NCBI RefSeq assembly: GCF_000003815.2
Contig: NC_049992.1
Span: 12,228,957-12,292,956, forward strand
DNA length: 64,000 nt
Source: Branchiostoma floridae
Taxonomy: Eukaryota > Chordata > Leptocardii > Amphioxiformes > Branchiostomatidae
Direction: 5' to 3'
Of this stretch, positions 56,859-64,000 are shown one piece after another. The notes under the pieces were generated by a model. It saw only the letters and a program-made list of their open reading frames with translations. It was not told the DNA's origin and made no database searches. The first letter of the stretch is position 1, and each line of letters opens with the position of its first letter. Position numbers and translations under genes: made by a program.

Positions 56859-59800
56859 CTACTTCCAGACCTTGATGACCCCATCCCTGGAGCAGGACAG
56901 GATGAGGGACTGTGCCACCTGGCACACAGCGATGTCCGTCACCGTGTCCTGGTGCCCGGCCGGGGGCGTGTCCGGACCTCTCCTGGGGACGTCCTCGTTG
57001 GTCCCTCCCCTCGGCTTACTGCTGGCCTCCTGAACCACCTCCGTACCGTCTATCATTCGGGCTCTGTCATAAAAAAGACATGAAAAACACTTAATCAGAT
57101 ACGTGAACGAATGTCCCAACAGTACACACTGGAGGAGTCTTTCAGAATGTATTCCTTAACTTAAAAATGGCACAGGCTAAACGTTAATGTTTTGTTCCAG
57201 CTCATTTTAAGCTCTAAAATACAAGTTATTAGAACATCGTCTGAAGCACTAGTATCTAGGACCTTACATGTATTCGAGGCTTGATCACAGATTATACTTC
57301 ATTTATGGTTTTCATGATATATGTGATACATGATATCTAGCCAGTATTCTTGTAACATGCCGAATTGTAAAAAAAATTGCTCCTTCTGCAAACTCAAAAT
57401 TTTGGGGCTATGGTAAAATGAGCCCAGTACATGTTTGATATCTTGTAGAAACAAACTGTGCAGATGTACACTAAAATCACAGAGAGACTCACACATAAGA
57501 TGTTGACATGACTGGATCATTGGCAGCAGCTGCCACAATGTAGGACTTGTCAGGGTAAACCAAGTCCCACATCCGTATCCTCTGATCCGACCCTGCTGTC
57601 AGCAGGAAGGGGTTGCCGTCGCCAGGGCTGCAGTACATGCCGAACACTGAATGGTTGGAGGCCTGAAAATCAAATCAAGGAAATACTTTACTTCTTTTGA
57701 GTGTTCATCACCTGCATGTTCATATAGGCTGGGTTAAACACACGTTTCTCAAGTTGACTCGGATTATACACCGCCAGACTGTGTAAATAGAAATTTAAAG
57801 GGTTAACTAAAAGTCCCCTTTTCCTGGAATTGTCTTGAGTAACCATGCTCTAGTGAATGCACTTAGCACAGTGTTTTATGCAATATATGGGCGCAAAACT
57901 ACAGTGTATATGCCATAAGTTATTGGTATCTGTTGAAAATTTTGGGTGCCTTGCTGTGCAATTATGATCCAAAGCAAGGAAATACTGCAAGTATCACACC
58001 ACCAGTGTAGCTGGGCATTCCAAGTCACTTTGTAGCCTCCTTCGTAAATGGAAACTCCTAGGTCAACTCTGGCTTAGTGGACTCCAAGTCGACTCAAAAA
58101 CGTGTGTGTAAACCCAGGCATACATGTAGCCTTCACAAGTGCCCTTAGCAAATAAGTTTCTCCAAAAGTGCCAAAGAGAAACATTTGCTGTCTACTCACA
58201 GATTGCACAAACACAAAAGTTACACATAGCCGAATTTGGCTCCCGACTCTCTCCCGACTATGGTTTAGGAGTGATTCGGGACATAGTCGGCTGTAGTCGG
58301 CTGGCGTTTGGCTGAGTCGGATGGCATTCGGCTAAGTCGGCTGGTGTTCGGCTGCTCCATCCGAATGTTTTGAAATGTTCAAAACATTCGGCTCTGAACG
58401 GCAACTCTGGAATGGGTCGGTTGGTGGTCGGCTGGTGTTTGGCACGGTCGGCTAGTGTTTGGTTGGTGTTCGGGAGTAAGTCAGCAGTCAAATCAAATCT
58501 TAACCACGCCATAAACATTGCTGATTTACTCCCAGATTGTTTCCAACTTACCAATGATTCACCCCAAGACCTTAGACAAATCTCTGCTAACTCATTCCCA
58601 AGCAAAAAGACTATTGCCAGAACGTAGACGAATCACTCCCGAACTTCACACGACCGACATCCAGCCAAAAGCAAAAAGACCCATAAATGCCGCACTGGAG
58701 CTATATGTGATCTAAATTTGATCTCTTGGTGATAATAGAACAAAGGTGACAAATAGAACAAAGGACATTCTTGATTAAAAACAAAAATCAGCACTCTTTT
58801 GAAAATCGCTGATTATGTCTATTTCAAGTCGGAAAAGGGTCGGCAATCGGTTGGGGATCAGTCAGGAGTGATTCGGCAGTCTGCGGCTAGAGGTCGGGAT
58901 GGTTGGTAATAGGTTAGTTAGCATTCGGGACACAGTTGGGAGTAAGTCATTTACTGGTCGGGAGATGGTTGGAACATGTTCGGCGCTAAAAGATAGGCGT
59001 GGTCAGACTGCTCCCGAACACCAGCCGACCTGAGTCGGCTAAGGGTCGGCTGGTGTTCGGGAGCTAAATTCGGCTATGTGTAACCTAGGCATAAAGAAAG
59101 GGATTAATTTGGATTAGGAGGGAAGGTTCACTAATGCTACTGTGATGCGACAGGAAATGGCATGTATCTACCAGCTCTACCCACCTGTGATGTAGATAGA
59201 GGTGGAGCACTGCTGGCCCACAGTGTCATCTGTCTGGCTCCAGTCTCCATGTCCCACATGGACACCTCATTATTACCCTGCACGGCAGAGATCACCCACG
59301 ACTGCTGGGTCGGGTGCATGCACAGCTTTCTCACACGGGCACCTGTCATGGTAAATTACCATCATCATCTGTATCATCATCATCACCAATCACTAATGAG
59401 CATCCAAGGCAGACTTTTAGATAAAAAGACTATCATCATAATTGGACTTTGTACAACACATGCACGACTACTAGTATCCCAAGGATGTCCTACGTTTGCA
59501 ACAAACTTGACCAGCCCTTACTGTCAATGAGACCTAGGAAAAAACAACTGTTTGAACACTTCAATTCTGGGTTGATAACGCTGGTACACTCCTGTACATT
59601 TATACAGTCTCTCTATCTTGTTTAGCATCCGATGTTCCTCGTCTTGTGAGGGTTGGACATAGCGAGATGTCGTTCAGGTCTGATTGCTGACCTCAAGGAG
59701 ATCAGACAAAAAAAACACCTTGACTTATAAGGATTTGAAGCGGGGGTCTCATAGCCAGATACCCTTCCTGAAGCTAACTCCGTATGTTACAACCTCCGGT

Positions 59801-62800
59801 ACGTACAGTACATCAGGAAAAGGGAAGTCTACCATCAGATAACCAGAGTTACATGACTAACTTACCTGTGGGATGATTGACAGTTGAGATGGGTAATTGG
59901 AACCTGAGGTCCCAGCACACATGGGTACCACTGCTGGTACCGACACCCAGCCAGCACTGTTTGTGGTCCACAGCAAATGATGTGATCAGACCTGTGCAGA
60001 AAAAAACAACAAAAAAACATGTGAGACTAGACAAGCACAAACTGATGGACTTTGTTAAACAGCATTTTCAACAAGTCTTCCCAGCACTAAACTGTGAAAT
60101 AGCATAACCATTCTGCAGAGTACGTTAAAGTACAAAGACTCACCATATTTGGGGTCGTTCTTGAGCTTCCAGGCCTCGCCAGGAGCTCGGAGATCCCACC
60201 CCACCAGGTTCCCGTGGACAGTAGCGTACACCAGGATTGACTGGGAACCTGTAATGAAAACAACAAATTGTCTTTTGCTTGTTTTGATTCCGAAATCTGT
60301 AAGCTTGGAAACCAAGTTAACTAATAAATGTTTTAATTTAGAATATATAATTTGTGAGTTAAACTAACAGAATTTTATACACTTCCTGCAATTCAACACC
60401 TTTTTGAAATGGCACAACTTACATTTAATTTTGACACTGTTCACATTGGTCAATGGATTATCTGTATTCTAAATTGCATCATTACTATAGCAGTTTTTAC
60501 ATTTCTTTGCTTAAGAAACCATGCATAGTTGGGAAAAGGGCTTTTTTGTACTAATTTTTTACACTGCAGCCCTCATGACAAATTCCGACCCCAAAAGAGA
60601 ACCTTTCTTTTATATATTCATCATTTGGTTGGACCAAGCCAAGGATTCATTTCTCCTCTTACTACATTAAATCTATATCAAACTTCATGAAAGTGGCTGT
60701 AGCCAGTCCTGTCACACTTTAATTTTAAAGAATAGACAAAAAAACTGCAACTGCCTAGTACCTGTGTCAAAGTGGTTCATGTCCACCACACACCCCTCTT
60801 CCTGTAGGTCCAGTTCCCTCGAATGTAAGATGGAAATTCTGGGGGTCCCTGGTTCAACTCTGGAACATTCAACAAGTTGTGTAGATTGATAACTGGACAC
60901 TTTTTGTGGTTTACGTGATTTGAACATACAGAATGTGTTGTAACTTCTTATTTGCTGTACAGTATCAGTTTGTCATGGAGCCATGATCGAAGTCCGTCAT
61001 GTTTGGGATAGCATTCTGTAGACTACAGCAGCCACATGTTGCTGCTCTTCTAAGCGTGTAGCCCTGCCTATGGAACTAGAAGCCGTGAGTTTAATTCCGG
61101 CTGTGTCACTCTCCAACATTCTTCACTCTCTAGTTTGAATGAAGGTGAGAGACATCACAAAACATATTTGGAATGGTAGCTGAGGGGGGATCTTGAGAAG
61201 ATATCTTAAGGATCTTGAGAAGATATATATAAGGATCTTGGAGCCCAGGAACGAAACTAAAGCCAATATAGCATTGGATTGAGATGTCTGGGGAAATGCT
61301 ATTATCAATAATTTTCCATATGCCAGTACAAACTGTACCTCTATAAAAATTTGTGGGTTCTGGAACCCAAAATGACCATGGGTTTACTCAGGGTTCTGAA
61401 CCCTAGAGAACTTGAGCCTTCAGGGTCCAGTCTCCAGAACCTGTCTGGACCCACTGTTAAAATGGGTCCCAAGGAACGTTAACTACATGTACATATTGTA
61501 CGTCCAGGTAACTCCATGGTTTACCTGATGACCTGTATGGATCCGTTGTCAGAAGCTGAGGCCACGGAGTGGGATGATTGGCAGAAGGTGAGACACTTGA
61601 TCTGACCGCCCTGTCTGGTGTACGTCACCCTGGAGCGGTTGGTCACACCCTTCCCCTCCATCCGCTGGCAGTCCCAGATCTTCACCGTGCCATCGTTGGA
61701 GCATGTGCTGAAGAACTGGTGATCATGGCTGACTGAGATCCTGCATAAAATGGACAATATAATGCACAAAATAAAAGTAATGACTTTCTTTTTTATTTAT
61801 TTATTTATTGATCTTTAGGGTAGTCCCTTCAGTTAACGTGGTAACTGATTTCCAAGGGAGCCCTTTATTTCAACCTTTATTTATTAATGAAAGCTCAAAT
61901 CGGCCTGCAGGCCGCTTTTCATTGAGGTCATGGGGGAAGAGGCAAGGGTCAGACAAAGTATATATCACACTTTGTGAGAATTACTTCAGATAATAATTAC
62001 GTTAATAGTTTTGTAACACCGTTTGAATACTTTTGACAATTCCAACTGTTAACAGTACCCATGCAAAGGAAATGGCTACAGTTGATGGTTACGCTCAACA
62101 TAAAAATCATGACTTTGTGAGAATTAATACAGATAAAGATTATGTTAACAGTTTTGTAATGACATTTTAATTCTTTTGTATGCATTGTTCATTGTAATGA
62201 CAGTTAAACCTGTTAACAGTACCTGTGCAAAGGAAAAGGCCACAGTGGACAGGTATGCACTTCAGACAGAATTCTTAATGGTTGGGTCAATACGAAACGT
62301 TATCTAAAGGGACCACAAAGTGGGCACAATGGCCAGGAGGTTCTTATGAAGAGGTGGTCACTTGTACAGGTTGGGTTGGCCTAATGACTAGCATTCACCC
62401 TCTGAGGGACTATGAACATTGTATCCTAATAAGGCTGGAAGAATAGAAGAATACAAAAGAAGGAATAACAGGCTTTAAATTTTTTCCCTGAGCTCCCACT
62501 CAGCCCATGTTAATTTTCTTGCTAAATCTGTCATTTGAAGCTTAGTAAGACACCTTTTCATCAGTTATGAAGTTCAGATTTTAGGGGTGGATGGAGTGAA
62601 TTCTTTTTCCGTCCCAACAATCAAATTTCTGTCCTAAATTTCTGACGGAAGGACGGGTCCTTGAGACAGCCCCGAGGAATAACCGAACGTACCTGTTAAC
62701 CGAGGCCTTGTGTTCGTGCAGATGTGCGACCAGCTGCCCCTTAGGTCTCCACCCCAGGGGTGGGGACTTGGTCTCCCACACAGACGTCTCCATCAGAGTC

Positions 62801-64000
62801 TTTTTGGCCATGTCTGCAGCAAACTGTTCCCTCTTGTGCTGGACTAACCTTCGCAGTTCCATCTTACATGTGGCATGGCGAACTGTAAGGAGAAACAGTA
62901 CAAGCTTGCTTAAACTCAAAGACACAAACTCTAAGCACCTCAAACTTAAATAAAATTACAATGAGAATGGTCATGTGGTGAAACAGCAGGGCCATAACCC
63001 AGAGGTCCTGGGATCAAATCTGTTGACATGTTGCCGGCCCTGTGCCCTTGTGAATTGCGCTCAAAATGACTTTCCTCACTTTACTCAGGTTCAAATGAGT
63101 ACCAACTTTGGTTAGAGCCATCCCTTGGATGTTAAATGGAGGTCTTACATTTGAAGAATGCCACACCTTAAGCATGTAAAAGAGCCCATCACACTTATCA
63201 AAAAGAGTAGGGGTCCTGTGAGTGGATAATATAAATCTGTCTGAATATGCAGCTTGTACTCTTAAGTACAAACCTTGTGTGTTATGCCTTAAAGGTGTGT
63301 TACTAGGTTTGCACTTTGGACAGACATTCAAATAATGCCATCAAATTGTGCTTGAAAATGGCATTAGATTACAAGCATGTACATCCTATCTAAGGAAAGG
63401 AAATGCCTTTTAAGCATACTTTTTTGTTACTTTTACACAAAAAGTTTTCTAATTCCTTATAAAAAGAAGACTGTGACAGTCAGAATGGCATACCCTGTAC
63501 ATTGGTGCTTCTAGTTTCAGGAACTCTCTCTGTTGTTGGTGGTTGTTTTTTGGGAGATCCTCCGGCATCAGAACTGGCTTGGAGCTGGCTCATACTGATG
63601 GGGGCATTCACTGAGATTGTCTTGGTCTAAAAAACAAAGTTTGGTATAATCATATGGTCATAAACCAGTAGTAAAAGCTATCATGTTTTCTTATCTGTCT
63701 CAGCAATTGCAACAGAATTTTACCGTAGAATTATCTTTTGTCCAATATGTTGTCTACCTTGAACAATACGTTGTCTACATGGCAGTGCATCGGCACGAAC
63801 CCTGACATATGACTATGATGAGGACTATTCATACAGTATTTCAGATGACAAAATTTCGCAAATGAACGATGATTCCAACTGACCTGGTGCGTTGGCTGTG
63901 CCGCTCCCTGGGAAGCTGCTATTGGCTGGTTCAAACTCTGACTCAGCGGGTCCGGCTGGAAGGCAGGTTTAACTGTCTGTGCTGGGAGAGACTTGGGCTC
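56859..64000 (-). CDS. PIK3R4: PI3-kinase regulatory subunit 4 / VPS15, C-terminal part (5' part outside window)
   Basis: Seen: ten exons in transcript order, 64000-63884 (partial), 63626-63494, 62882-62693, 61740-61525, 60859-60762, 60248-60144, 59991-59866, 59342-59185, 57662-57493 and 57063-56859, about 505 residues, all phases compatible. They encode a Pro/Gln/Ser-rich linker, [20 protein letters not shown], then WD40 blades: [84 protein letters not shown] and stop. Known: these match the vertebrate PIK3R4 C-terminal WD40 propeller closely. The protein scaffolds VPS34-Beclin in class III PI3-kinase complexes on endosomes and autophagosomes. The N-terminal kinase and HEAT region should lie beyond position 64000. 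The 57662 exon donor was set at GTGAGT (57492) because only that keeps the frame. The 59184-57663 intron is mostly TIR elements. Confidence 0.95.
57723..58122. mobile_element. TIR element in PIK3R4 intron
   Basis: Left end TAGGCTGGGTTAAACACACG and right end its imperfect complement CGTGTGTGTAAACCCAGGCA; the arms of about 38 bases continue through TTGACTCGG/CCAAGTCGACTC. About 400 bp, non-coding, immediately before a second TIR element. Confidence 0.7.
58219..59084. mobile_element. 866-bp TIR element with internal GTCGGCTGGTGTTCGG arrays
   Basis: Inverted ends start GTTACACATAGCCGAATT and end AATTCGGCTATGTGTAAC (28 bases, one mismatch). Inside are many degenerate copies of GTCGGCTGGTGTTCGG on both arms in inverted orientation. 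Open frames inside (for example 58605-58258 on the minus strand) reflect the repeats. No transposase. It lies in the PIK3R4 intron before exon 57662-57493. Confidence 0.8.
61969..62253. repeat. Tandem duplication of about 143 bp in PIK3R4 intron
   Basis: ACTTTGTGAGAATTA...CAGATAA...GTTTTGTAA...CTGTTAACAGTACC...TGCAAAGGAAA occurs from 61969 and again from 62112. The copies have diverged by small indels. Confidence 0.75.

Noticed and set aside
58258-58605. 115-codon minus-strand open frame in the PIK3R4 intron
   Set aside because: It is made of the internal repeats of the TIR element at 58219-59084.

Overview
This is eukaryotic genomic DNA: split genes with GT/AG introns, AT-rich intergenic DNA, abundant foldback and tRNA-derived repeats, and four exact 100-N assembly gaps. 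The genes and repeat styles fit a cephalochordate (amphioxus, Branchiostoma). That is inferred from a vertebrate-like, 360-residue Cab45, a cluster of nose-resistant-to-fluoxetine (NRF-6)-type acyltransferases, LRR transmembrane paralogues and many small foldback elements. No species assignment can be proved from the window.

Layout. Positions 1-6416 (+) hold the 3' 15 exons of an NRF-6-like membrane acyltransferase (copy A). Positions 8686-14000 (+) hold a complete six-exon SDF4/Cab45 EF-hand gene of the Golgi lumen, with an unusual tandem array of partial exons in intron 4. Positions 17023-24108 (-) hold a complete 16-exon NRF-6-like gene (copy B, 727 codons). After about 6 kb of repeats, 30230-41757 (-) holds copy C with the same 16-exon structure. 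Its expected start codon is one base out of frame with the rest, and its 3 kb intron 11 hosts a broken THAP-domain relic. Two tandem LRR receptor-like genes follow (44722-46750 and 50394-52491, +), with the same two-exon structure and a shared TATA promoter block. A short candidate first exon with a CCAAT/E-box/E2F-type promoter lies at 55005-55093 (-). From 56859 to the window end (-) are the ten 3'-most exons of PIK3R4 (VPS15), covering the WD40 part.

How the genes relate. The three NRF-6-like genes are duplicates whose exon lengths and phases match nearly exon by exon. Parts of their last exons are identical at the nucleotide level while the introns are unrelated. SDF4 (Golgi calcium binding) and PIK3R4 (class III PI3-kinase regulatory subunit) are conserved housekeeping-type genes with no evident pathway link to the cluster. 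The LRR pair looks like cell-surface recognition receptors.

Intergenic and intronic DNA is dominated by foldback/TIR elements, two LINE 3' remnants, a duplicated SINE-bearing composite, a repeat family in three pieces at 24.4-26.1 kb, and an octamer-rich AT repeat at 29-30 kb. I saw no wholly new system. The items most worth checking are the SDF4 decoy-exon array, the exon-limited homogenisation of the acyltransferase cluster, the copy C start-codon frameshift, and the shared promoter and repeat-expanded tail of the LRR pair.
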